Shown here piece by piece: positions 9,223 through 16,421 of a DNA stretch of 55,264 nucleotides. Numbering within the stretch: the stretch's first letter is position 1; each line of letters opens with the position of its first letter. Below the pieces are notes generated by a model. That model was not told the origin of the DNA and searched no databases. It worked only from the letters and a program-made list of their open reading frames with translations. Origin of the DNA: an uncultured Spirochaetales bacterium (GTDB lineage Bacteria > Spirochaetota > Spirochaetia > Sphaerochaetales > Sphaerochaetaceae); assembly GCA_902781545.1 (NCBI GenBank), contig CACZJR010000005.1, forward strand, positions 1 to 55,264, read 5' to 3'. The position numbers were made by a program, and so were the translations under genes.

Positions 9223-9437
9223 TGGTTATTGGCCTCCTCATCATCCTTCTCGTCAATGTAAATCGCATAATCAGGGCATCTGAGCTCACACATGCCGCAA
9301 AGCACGCAGTCGGTGCCCTCCTTCCTCCTGATTTTATCATCAACCAGCTCAAGAGCTCCCTTGGGGCAGAATGCCGCGCAGATCCCGCAGCCCTTGCACC
9401 AGGCAGAGTTGATGATAAGCGTTCTGGTGTCCTTCAT
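9204..9437 (-). CDS. korD: 2-oxoacid:ferredoxin oxidoreductase delta subunit (2x[4Fe-4S] ferredoxin)
   Basis: A 77-residue ferredoxin with two classical cluster motifs, CKGCGICAAFCPKGAL and CVLCGMCELRCPDYAI. As the delta subunit it passes electrons from the thiamine centre to free ferredoxin. GGAGGAG eight bases upstream fixes the start. It is the first gene of the seven-gene minus-strand operon ending with nadE. The 83 bases before it hold a possible TTGACC element but no convincing -10 that I can place. Confidence 0.93.
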   Translation of the reverse strand: MKDTRTLIINSAWCKGCGICAAFCPKGALELVDDKIRRKEGTDCVLCGMCELRCPDYAIYIDEKDDEEANNQWVMSY

Positions 9438-9520
9438 TGCACAGACTCCTCCACTTTAAAACTCTAATAAGCAAGCTACCACCAGTAGAGGTCAAATTCA
9501 AGTATTATTTATATGTTTGT

Positions 9521-10264
9521 TTACTTCGAGGAGGCCCCGGCCTGTTTCTCATGGCGGCTTGCCATGACGTTGTAGACCACAAGTCCCGCAAGACCCGCGA
9601 CAAAGGTGGCGACCGTGATGATTATTCCCAGCGCATACCTTTTCTGACCCAGGAAGTCACCGCTGATGGTGGATGTGACAATCGACGGGATGCGTCCGAC
9701 TGAGCAGATGATGACCCAGGTGCGTAGCTTTATCCCGGTAAGACCGGCATAGTAGTTCATGGCGTCCTTGGGGGTTCCGGGAATCATGTAGATGATGGCA
9801 AGCGAGACATCACGTCTCTTGGACTCCTTGAGAAAGCGCATCTTGTCTATCTTCTCCTGCTTGAAGAAGATGCGTACGATTGACATTCCGAACTTCTTGA
9901 CAAGGAAGAAGACTATTAGGCTGCCTATCGTGATTCCGATGGTGCATAGGAGAAGGCCCTCCCATGTGCCGAACGCATAGCCTGCGGCAAGCTCAAACGG
10001 CTCCCCGGGGATCACAGCTATGACGACCTTAATGACCTCCATCCCGATGAATGCCATCTTGCCCCAGATGCCGTATCTGGCCACCCACTGCCTGAAACGC
10101 TCAGGCTCACTTATGAAGCGGACAAGGGGAATGCCGACAAAGATTGCCACAGAGACCATGAAGACCACTGCGAACACCAATGAGATTATGGCTATCTTCT
10201 TCTGCTGTTTCTCTGTCAGTTCTTTCTGATTCACGCGGCATAAGGTAGTTTGTTTATTCCCCAT
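9521..10264 (-). CDS. VTT-domain (TVP38/TMEM64-like) inner-membrane protein
   Basis: A 247-residue polytopic membrane protein. A first membrane segment follows a Lys-rich start (KKIAIISLVFAVVFMVSVAIF). Then comes the VTT/SNARE-associated core with GEPFELAAGYAFGTWEGLLLCTIGITIGS, IYMIPGTPKDAMNYYAGLTGI and GRIPSIVTSTISGD. DedA-superfamily members are proton-coupled transporters or phospholipid scramblases; the substrate here is unknown. There is no strong ribosome site at the start, and a GTG at codon 11 is possible. It is transcribed divergently from bioY. Confidence 0.85.
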   Translation of the reverse strand: MGNKQTTLCRVNQKELTEKQQKKIAIISLVFAVVFMVSVAIFVGIPLVRFISEPERFRQWVARYGIWGKMAFIGMEVIKVVIAVIPGEPFELAAGYAFGTWEGLLLCTIGITIGSLIVFFLVKKFGMSIVRIFFKQEKIDKMRFLKESKRRDVSLAIIYMIPGTPKDAMNYYAGLTGIKLRTWVIICSVGRIPSIVTSTISGDFLGQKRYALGIIITVATFVAGLAGLVVYNVMASRHEKQAGASSK

Positions 10265-10334
10265 GTGTCAAGTGTGCGGTTTTCCTCTAAATATTCGAAA
10301 AAGCATTTTTTAGAGACATATTTTGGTTTCACCT

Positions 10335-10363
10335 GTAACACAAAACGGCAAAAGTGCTATCAT
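10335..10363 (+). promoter_or_regulatory. Candidate bioY promoter placing +1 on the ATG
   Basis: GTAACA (10335-10340, four of six -35 matches), a 17-base spacer and TATCAT (10358-10363) preceded by TGC. The expected transcription start falls on base 10370, the A of the bioY ATG. No ribosome site lies upstream, so the transcript may be leaderless. Confidence 0.4.
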
Positions 10364-10369
10364 GGCGGC

Positions 10370-10948
10370 ATGACCAAACGTATTGTATTCACCGCACTTT
10401 TCGCAGCACTCACAGCTGTGTGCGGATTCATCTCGATTCCCGTACCGGGAACCCCTATCCCGATAGTCATCCAGAACATGATGGTCGTGCTTGATGGCCT
10501 GCTTCTCGGACCGCTCTGGGGTTTCTGTGCGGTTCTTGTATTCATCCTCTGCGGCCTGATCGGCCTTCCTGTGTTCTCCGGAGGAACTGCGGGGATTGCG
10601 AAGCTCATGAGCCCCACAGGCGGCTTCATCATCGGCTACGCCTTTGCAGCCCTTCTAGCCGGCCTTATCGCCAGAAAGCCTGATAACAGGCGAAACATTG
10701 TCAGGCTTGTCATTGCCGCTCTTTGCGGTTTTGTCATCATGTATGTTCCTGGAGTGATTCATTTCATGCGCAGCCTGAACAAGACATTCTCAGAGACCAT
10801 GGCGCTGTGCGTCATCCCATACATTCCGGGGGACCTTATCAAGATGGTTGTCTCCATCCTGATCTGCATCCCGCTCAGAAAGACCGTTGCGACCTTTGTG
10901 TTCCAGGAGGAAGTCACAAAGCAAGAGGCATCAAAGGAAGAGAAGTGA
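10370..10948 (+). CDS. bioY: Biotin ECF transporter substrate-binding (S) component BioY
   Basis: A 192-residue membrane protein of about six helices. It opens with MTKRIVFTALFAALTAVCGFISIPVPGTPIPIVIQNM and contains the family hallmark GLIGLPVFSGGTAGIAKLMSPTGGFIIGY. BioY binds biotin and works with an ATPase and EcfT. ATG 10370 was chosen because the BioY family starts here; upstream in-frame sequence has no similarity. No Shine-Dalgarno is seen. The stop overlaps the GTG of the ATPase gene, and the transmembrane gene follows, giving a dedicated bioY-ATPase-EcfT (BioYMN-type) transporter. Confidence 0.94.
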   Translation: MTKRIVFTALFAALTAVCGFISIPVPGTPIPIVIQNMMVVLDGLLLGPLWGFCAVLVFILCGLIGLPVFSGGTAGIAKLMSPTGGFIIGYAFAALLAGLIARKPDNRRNIVRLVIAALCGFVIMYVPGVIHFMRSLNKTFSETMALCVIPYIPGDLIKMVVSILICIPLRKTVATFVFQEEVTKQEASKEEK

Positions 10949-11658
10949 TCACTGCCAAGGGGATTTGCAAGTATTTCAGAAAGCCTGACGGAGGGCTCTT
11001 CACTGCCCTGGACAATGTGGACATGACTGTCCACAGCGGCCAGCTTGCAGTGATTGCAGGTGAGAACGGCTCCGGAAAGAGCCTTCTGATGAGAATACTT
11101 GCCTCATTGGAGAGACCTTCAGAGGGCACAGTGCAGACAGAAGGCGATATAGGCCTTGTCTTCCAGGATGCAGACTCGCAGATTCTCGCAGACACTCCCC
11201 TAGAGGATGTGATGTTCGGTCTCAGGAGCAGGAAGGACCTGAGGAAGACAGAGATGAGGGACGCCGCCATGAAAGCCCTTGAGAAGGTCGGGCTCTCAGA
11301 CTGTGCGGACAATCCGTCACATCTTCTCTCAGGCGGTCAGAAAAGGCGCCTGGCCGTGGCATCCATCCTTGCCCTTGGAAGAAAGATCATGATCTTCGAC
11401 GAGCCTTACAGCAACCTTGACTTTCCCGGCGTGAAGTCTGTCAACGCCATAATCAAGGACCTGAAGGACAACGGCTACACCATAATCATCCTCACCCATG
11501 AGCTTGAGAAGTGTCTTGCTCTGGCAGACAGGTTCATGGTGCTCAACAGAGGCAAGATGGTGTTTGACGGAGAGCCTTCCGAAGCTCTCTCTCTTGACCT
11601 GGAGAAATGGGGAATCCGCAACCCGGGCAACGAGATCTCCGATCTTGTGTGGATCTGA
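10945..11658 (+). CDS. ECF transporter ATPase (BioM/EcfA type)
   Basis: A 237-residue ABC ATPase. Walker A is GENGSGKS, the Q-loop region is LVFQDADSQI (typical of ECF/cobalt-type ATPases), the signature is LSGGQKRR, Walker B is IMIFDEPYSNLD, and the switch His is in ILTHELE. The GTG start at 10945 overlaps the bioY TGA as GTGA and is preceded by AGGAAGAGA. It energises biotin uptake with BioY and the EcfT protein that follows. A single ATPase suggests a homodimer, as in BioMNY systems. Confidence 0.93.
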   Translation: MITAKGICKYFRKPDGGLFTALDNVDMTVHSGQLAVIAGENGSGKSLLMRILASLERPSEGTVQTEGDIGLVFQDADSQILADTPLEDVMFGLRSRKDLRKTEMRDAAMKALEKVGLSDCADNPSHLLSGGQKRRLAVASILALGRKIMIFDEPYSNLDFPGVKSVNAIIKDLKDNGYTIIILTHELEKCLALADRFMVLNRGKMVFDGEPSEALSLDLEKWGIRNPGNEISDLVWI

Positions 11659-11662
11659 CGGC

Positions 11663-12286
11663 ATGGACGCGCTCTTCTCCTACACCAAAAGCAGATCACT
11701 GATCCACAGGATTCCGGCGGGAATCAAGCTGCTACTGCTTCTTGTCACCCCGTTTACGTTATACCTGACTCCGATATATGTCTGCATCTGCCTCATGGCA
11801 CTCTTTGCACTTCTTGCGCTCCTTTCAGGAACAGGCTTTTCCAGGTTTCTCAGGGACCTCAGGCCGATAGTGGTCTACTGCATCATGATTATCATGATTG
11901 ATGTCCTATCTTTCCTGTTTTTCGACAGAAACAGAGCTGTTATTACAGAAACAAGCCTTTATATGATACTCAGGCTCTTGTGCGCCATGGAGGCGACTTC
12001 CGTCTTTTTCCGCACCACAAGCACCTTTGACATCAGCCTTACGCTCCAGAGGATCGAGACAGCAATCACGTTCGGGCACTCACGTCTTGTGGTCTCAAGC
12101 ATGCTGTCTCTCTTTCTCAGCTTCCTTCCCCGGATCTTCCAGTCATGGAGCGAGATAAACGCCGCATACATGGCTCGTGGCGGCAGGAACGGAATCAGAA
12201 AGGCAGTCAGGCTGCTGCCGGTTCTGATAACGATCAGCATCAAGAAGGCAAGCACCACATATATGGCATTGCAGAACAGAAACTGA
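11663..12286 (+). CDS. ECF transporter transmembrane (EcfT/BioN) protein
   Basis: A 207-residue membrane protein with about five helices and the coupling motif YMARGGRNGIRKA near residue 170, where the Ala-Arg-Gly contacts the ATPase. The N-terminal ALFSYTKSRSLIHRIPAGIKLL is also typical. The start lies 5 bases after the ATPase stop. It is the third gene of the biotin transporter operon. Confidence 0.9.
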   Translation: MDALFSYTKSRSLIHRIPAGIKLLLLLVTPFTLYLTPIYVCICLMALFALLALLSGTGFSRFLRDLRPIVVYCIMIIMIDVLSFLFFDRNRAVITETSLYMILRLLCAMEATSVFFRTTSTFDISLTLQRIETAITFGHSRLVVSSMLSLFLSFLPRIFQSWSEINAAYMARGGRNGIRKAVRLLPVLITISIKKASTTYMALQNRN

Positions 12287-12308
12287 TATGATTGCCCACG
12301 GAGGACAC

Positions 12309-13136
12309 ATGGAAGGCTTCAAGACAGATGTCAGAGTGATCTGCTGTGACATTGACGGCACCCTGGTGCGTGACGACAAATCCCTCAGCGAGGAGAACAT
12401 CAGATGGATCCACAAGGCGGTCCATGAGGCCGGCGTGCACTTCACGCTTGTCTCAGGACGCATGGTGAGCGGTGTGCGCCCGTTCTATGACAGGATGGGG
12501 ATCACAGGACCCGTGTCATGCTACAACGGCGGGACGCTGGTGGACGAGGACGGCAACATCGTCGATGACCACCGCATGGGCCACGACATAGCCATGGCGC
12601 TGATGGACATCCGCGACAAGTTCAAGGCCGATGCCCTGATCTTCGACGGCATGAGATGGTTTTTGGAGACACGAGACTGCTATCCTTACAAGCCAAAGGT
12701 CAAGATCTACGAGTGCGACTGCGAGGTCGGACCTTTCAGGGAGCTCTTGAAGAAGTTCGACACGAACAAGGTCATCTTCATGTCAAAGGATGATTCTGTG
12801 CTTGAGAATGTCAGGCAGGAGATCCTCAGGACCATAGATCCCTCGAAGGTGACACTCTACAGGAGCGGGGACTTCCTGGAGGTCATGGCAAGCGGCTATG
12901 ACAAGGGAAGCGCAATCGATGCCCTGGCGCGCCACTACAGGATAGAAGCCTCGCACATCATGGCCCTGGGAGACGACTACAACGACATTCCCATGCTGAG
13001 AAAGGCCGGCTACTCCGTGGCCATGGAGAACGCAGTTCCCGAGGTCAAGGCCGCAGCCAGATACATCACCGACACAAACAACAACGACGGTGTGGCCAAG
13101 GCAATCAAGAGATACGTCTTCGGGATTGAATCTTAG
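12309..13136 (+). CDS. Cof-type HAD-family sugar/cofactor phosphatase
   Basis: A HAD hydrolase of about 275 residues with motif [10 protein letters not shown] near residue 12, motif II TLVSGRM, a type-IIB cap domain, a Lys in [10 protein letters not shown] and motif [16 protein letters not shown]. This is the complete Cof pattern. Members dephosphorylate sugar phosphates, FMN or PLP-pathway intermediates, and the substrate cannot be read from sequence. ATG 12309 has GGAGG five bases upstream, better than ATG 12288, which adds seven residues. It follows ecfT closely and its stop overlaps the converging DUF711 gene by 4 bases. Confidence 0.9.
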   Translation: MEGFKTDVRVICCDIDGTLVRDDKSLSEENIRWIHKAVHEAGVHFTLVSGRMVSGVRPFYDRMGITGPVSCYNGGTLVDEDGNIVDDHRMGHDIAMALMDIRDKFKADALIFDGMRWFLETRDCYPYKPKVKIYECDCEVGPFRELLKKFDTNKVIFMSKDDSVLENVRQEILRTIDPSKVTLYRSGDFLEVMASGYDKGSAIDALARHYRIEASHIMALGDDYNDIPMLRKAGYSVAMENAVPEVKAAARYITDTNNNDGVAKAIKRYVFGIES

Positions 13137-14497
13137 TTCTTGAAACTGTGCACCGGGGCGGGTATACGTCCGCCGCGGGAGATGAAGTCCTCACATGAAT
13201 AAGGGTTGACCCTCATTACCGGGCCGCTTCCGAGAAGGCCACCGAACTCTGCGGTCTGTCCCTCGTCCTTACCCTCGACAGGAATGATCCTCACCGCGGT
13301 TGTCTTCTGGTTGATCATGCCTATGGCCATCTCATCGGCGATTATTCCCGAGATGGTGGACGCGCTTGTCTTTCCCGGAACAGCTATCATGTCCAGTCCC
13401 ACGGAGCACACGCAGGTCATTGCCTCCAGCTTCTCCAAGGTCAGGCAGCCCTTGATGGCGGAGCTGATCATGCCGTGGTCCTCAGAGACAGGTATGAAGG
13501 CACCTGAGAGTCCGCCGACATAGCTTGAGGCCATGATGCCGCCCTTCTTCACCGCATCGTTGAGAAGCGCAAGGGCCGCAGTCGTTCCCGGAGCTCCCAC
13601 CATCTCAAGGCCCATGGACTCAAGGATCTCTGCGATCGAGTCGCCCACAGCAGGTGTGGGTGCAAGTGAGAGATCGACAATGCCGTACGGGATCCCCAGC
13701 CTGCGCGATGCCTCCTGAGCCACCAGCTGGCCCAGCCTGGTGACCTTGAACGCCGTCTTCTTGATTGTGTCGCAGAGCTCGCCGAAGGGCCTTCCCTTCA
13801 CGCTCTGGATGGCATGGTTGATCACTCCCGGGCCTGAGACACCTACGTTTATCACATCATCGGTCTCTGTCACGCCGTGGAAGGCACCGGCCATGAACGG
13901 GTTGTCATCGGGTGCGTTGCACAGAACCACCAGCTTTGCGCATCCTATGGAGTCCTGATCCGCGGTAAGGTGTGCCGTCTGCTTGATGATCTGGCCCATC
14001 AGCCTCACGGCGTCCATGTTGATTCCGGTCTTTGTGGAGCCCAGGTTCACGGAGGCGCACACACGCTCCGTCTGGCTCAGGGCATCCGGGATGGATCTGA
14101 TAAGAAGCTCCTCGGATCTTGTCATTCCCTTGGCAGGCAGGGCGGAGAAACCTCCGAGGAAGTTCACGCCCACCTCTTTGGCAGCCTTGTCCAGGGTCCT
14201 TGCGATCCTCACATAATCGTCAGTGCTCTTACATGCGGAGGCTCCGATCAGGGCAATCGGAGTGACTGAGATGCGCTTGTTTACAATCGGGATGGCGTAC
14301 TCGCGCTCTATGTCATGGCCTGTCTTGACTAGGTCCTTGGCAGTTTGTGTTATGCGCCTGTAGATGTTGTCACACAGTGTGCCCACATCATCGCTTATGC
14401 AGTCCAGAAGTGAGATTCCCAATGTGACAGTCCTCACATCAAGGTTCTCCTTCTCTATCATCTGGTTGGTCTCAATGACTTCGTTGATGTTTATCAT
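13133..14497 (-). CDS. UPF0210/DUF711 (PFL-like) protein
   Basis: A 454-residue protein of the DUF711/UPF0210 family, recognised from [14 protein letters not shown] at the start, [27 protein letters not shown], a Gly-rich NVGVSGPGV and [17 protein letters not shown]. The family has a glycyl-radical-like (PFL) barrel but no proven activity. It is nearly always paired with a small ACT protein, as here, where the ACT gene ends 7 bases upstream. The pair may be an amino-acid-responsive unit. It is last in the long minus-strand cluster. Confidence 0.9.
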   Translation of the reverse strand: MININEVIETNQMIEKENLDVRTVTLGISLLDCISDDVGTLCDNIYRRITQTAKDLVKTGHDIEREYAIPIVNKRISVTPIALIGASACKSTDDYVRIARTLDKAAKEVGVNFLGGFSALPAKGMTRSEELLIRSIPDALSQTERVCASVNLGSTKTGINMDAVRLMGQIIKQTAHLTADQDSIGCAKLVVLCNAPDDNPFMAGAFHGVTETDDVINVGVSGPGVINHAIQSVKGRPFGELCDTIKKTAFKVTRLGQLVAQEASRRLGIPYGIVDLSLAPTPAVGDSIAEILESMGLEMVGAPGTTAALALLNDAVKKGGIMASSYVGGLSGAFIPVSEDHGMISSAIKGCLTLEKLEAMTCVCSVGLDMIAVPGKTSASTISGIIADEMAIGMINQKTTAVRIIPVEGKDEGQTAEFGGLLGSGPVMRVNPYSCEDFISRGGRIPAPVHSFKN

Positions 14498-14504
14498 AGT
14501 GCCC

Positions 14505-14783
14505 TCAGATCCTCTGCATGCTCTTGAAGATGTCCTCTCTCTGGAGCTTGATCATCACACCGATTCTCTTGCCCAGGTCCTCAAGCTCCTGGGACAGGGT
14601 CAGGAACTCCCTGTTGGCCTGTGTGGCATCGACAATCATCATCATGTTGAAGTATCCGCCCACAATCGACTGTGAGATGTCCTCTATGTTGACGTTGCAC
14701 TCATAAAGGTATGTTGTGACGCGGGCGATGATACCGACCTGGTCCTTGCCCACCACTGTGATGATTGACTTGCTCTTTTCCAT
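14505..14783 (-). CDS. ACT-domain protein (UPF0237)
   Basis: A 92-residue stand-alone ACT domain: [36 protein letters not shown] is the beta-alpha-beta ligand fold with the conserved Gly at the first turn. ACT domains bind amino acids. A GAGGTG site lies about eight bases before the start. It is immediately upstream of its usual partner, the DUF711 gene, and 42 bases downstream of the trmD fusion gene. It is probably a sensor subunit for the DUF711 protein, based on conserved pairing rather than direct evidence here. Confidence 0.9.
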   Translation of the reverse strand: MEKSKSIITVVGKDQVGIIARVTTYLYECNVNIEDISQSIVGGYFNMMMIVDATQANREFLTLSQELEDLGKRIGVMIKLQREDIFKSMQRI

Positions 14784-14825
14784 AGAAACACCTCACTTAA
14801 GGGAGATTTTAATCAGACAGGATGA

Positions 14826-16046
14826 TTATTGCAACAGTGACAGGAAGAGACTCCGGTCAAGGGGCTCCTCAGGCATGCCGTCGGAGAACCTGCCTGTGAG
14901 ATTCGCCTCAAGGCTCTCCAGGCATGTGTCAATGTCATTCTGCCTGGATCCGACGGTGCAGTATCCCAGGTCAATGAAACCTGTGATTCCTCTGTTGTCC
15001 GCAAATATATTTGGCAGGCAGAAGTCTCCGTGGGAGAGCACGGGGTCCTTGCAGTCCCCGGCCTCGGATCTGAACGGACAGTCTGAGACATCAACAGCCC
15101 AGAGCATCTTCATGGCAGCGGCGGCGCTCTTGAGGAGCCTGCTTCTGTTATGCAGGATCTTCGGGTCACAGAGCATTCTGCCCTTGAGCCTGGTCATGAG
15201 GATGTAGGACAAGCCGTCCTTCTCAGAGTGATGAAGGACATCGGGGACCGGAAGCCTGCCTTTGAGCCAGAGCATGGCCTCAAGCTCCCGCCTTGACTGA
15301 GGGCCCTCCTTCTGGATCTTGAGCACGCAGGAGTCAAAGACAAGGACCCTTGCCCCGGAGCATCCGGTGCTCTCCGAAGGTATCTCGTCAAACAGGTCCG
15401 GCCTGTGCTTTATAGTCTCAATGATAGCCTGTTTTTGTCTCCACTCTTTGATTCTTGCATCATTTCCGCTTAATAGGACATCAGGAACGGTCTTTCCGTC
15501 AAACTCAAGAGGATGGGTGTAATGCGGATACTCCAACAGTCCTGTCTCAAAGCTCTCATCCTCGGCAGAGCCCTCGCGGAGGCTTCCGTCCAACAGCCTT
15601 ATGACGCTGTCACACACCGTCATGGCCGCAAGCTCACCGCCTGTGAGGATGAAATCCCCTATGGAGATCTCCTCATCCACGTAGGCGCTGATCCTTGCGT
15701 CAAAGCCCTCATAGTGTCCGCAGACAAGGACCAGATGCTCAAGAGCGGCATACTCATGTGCCTTCCTCTGGTCGAAGCGTTTTCCCTTCGGGGAGAGAAG
15801 CACAACACGGGATTCCTTTTCTCTCACTGCATTTATGGCCTTTGAGACAGTATCAACCCTCAGGACCATGCCCGGGCCTCCGCCATAAGGCGAGTCATCT
15901 ATCTTGCGGAATGAGCCCTGGGCATAATCACGGATATCTACGACTTCCAGCTCAAGGCCGCTGTTCTTCCTGGCCTTGCCTATCACAGAGGATTTCCCGA
16001 AGCTCTCGAATGACTCCGGCGATACTGAGAGGACGGAGATGCGCAT
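14826..16046 (-). CDS. trmD: Fusion: tRNA (guanine37-N1)-methyltransferase TrmD + APH(3')-like kinase
   Basis: One uninterrupted 406-codon frame. Residues 1-~222 are a full TrmD, the SPOUT enzyme that methylates G37 of tRNAs with SAM. It shows SPYGGGPGM (52-60), CGHYEGFD (109-116), SIGDFILTGGELAAM, YPHYTHP and LLSGNDARIKEWRQKQ. The residue before Ser165-Phe166 is Glu164, where TrmDs usually have the catalytic Asp. Residues ~228-406 resemble aminoglycoside 3'-phosphotransferases: Lys243 in VLKI, WLKGRLPVPDVLH, DVSDCPF, the HGD catalytic loop (Asp341, Asn346) and FIDLG (Asp359). The usual helical insert between DCPF and HGD is reduced to about a dozen residues. The start lies 3 bases after hypA. 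The kinase substrate is unknown. Confidence 0.9.
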   Translation of the reverse strand: MRISVLSVSPESFESFGKSSVIGKARKNSGLELEVVDIRDYAQGSFRKIDDSPYGGGPGMVLRVDTVSKAINAVREKESRVVLLSPKGKRFDQRKAHEYAALEHLVLVCGHYEGFDARISAYVDEEISIGDFILTGGELAAMTVCDSVIRLLDGSLREGSAEDESFETGLLEYPHYTHPLEFDGKTVPDVLLSGNDARIKEWRQKQAIIETIKHRPDLFDEIPSESTGCSGARVLVFDSCVLKIQKEGPQSRRELEAMLWLKGRLPVPDVLHHSEKDGLSYILMTRLKGRMLCDPKILHNRSRLLKSAAAAMKMLWAVDVSDCPFRSEAGDCKDPVLSHGDFCLPNIFADNRGITGFIDLGYCTVGSRQNDIDTCLESLEANLTGRFSDGMPEEPLDRSLFLSLLQ

Positions 16047-16049
16047 GAC

Positions 16050-16421
16050 TCAAGTCTCCACGGAACCGGGAGCTTTGTCCACCACCTCAATCTCCTTGAT
16101 CATGAACTCGTTTCCCTGGACAAGATAGGTGTTCAGGCTCCCGCAGTAAGGACATGTCTTGCCGTGCTGGACCGTAGGATACTCCCGTTTGCAGTCCTCG
16201 CATAATGTGACCGCGGGAATGATCTCGATCTTTATCCTGCAATCCTTGAGGACAGTCTCCTTCTTGACCGCCCAGTTCCAGCAGTCCTCGAAGAGATAAG
16301 GGATGACCGTGGAGACCTCGCCGAGCTGGATCGTCACGCTGCTTACGCGGCTCACCTTGTTCTCGGCGGCAATCTCATTCACTTCCTTGATGCAGTGGAA
16401 CACCACCCCCAGCTCGTGCAT
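16050..16421 (-). CDS. hypA: Nickel metallochaperone HypA
   Basis: A 123-residue HypA. The N-terminal Met-His-Glu is the nickel site (the chain starts MHELGVV), and a zinc site is formed by Cys74/Cys77 and Cys90/Cys93 (CEDC...CPYC). HypA delivers nickel, with HypB, to [NiFe]-hydrogenase or other nickel enzymes. The ATG overlaps the stop of the large oxidoreductase gene as TGATG. No hydrogenase subunit or hypC-F gene is in the window, so the client enzyme is elsewhere or not a hydrogenase. Confidence 0.93.
   Translation of the reverse strand: MHELGVVFHCIKEVNEIAAENKVSRVSSVTIQLGEVSTVIPYLFEDCWNWAVKKETVLKDCRIKIEIIPAVTLCEDCKREYPTVQHGKTCPYCGSLNTYLVQGNEFMIKEIEVVDKAPGSVET

Noticed and set aside
14826-15365. 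Calling the kinase half an aminoglycoside resistance gene
   Set aside because: The APH fold is shared by many kinases. The substrate-binding helical insert is largely missing and it is fused to TrmD, so a drug substrate cannot be claimed.
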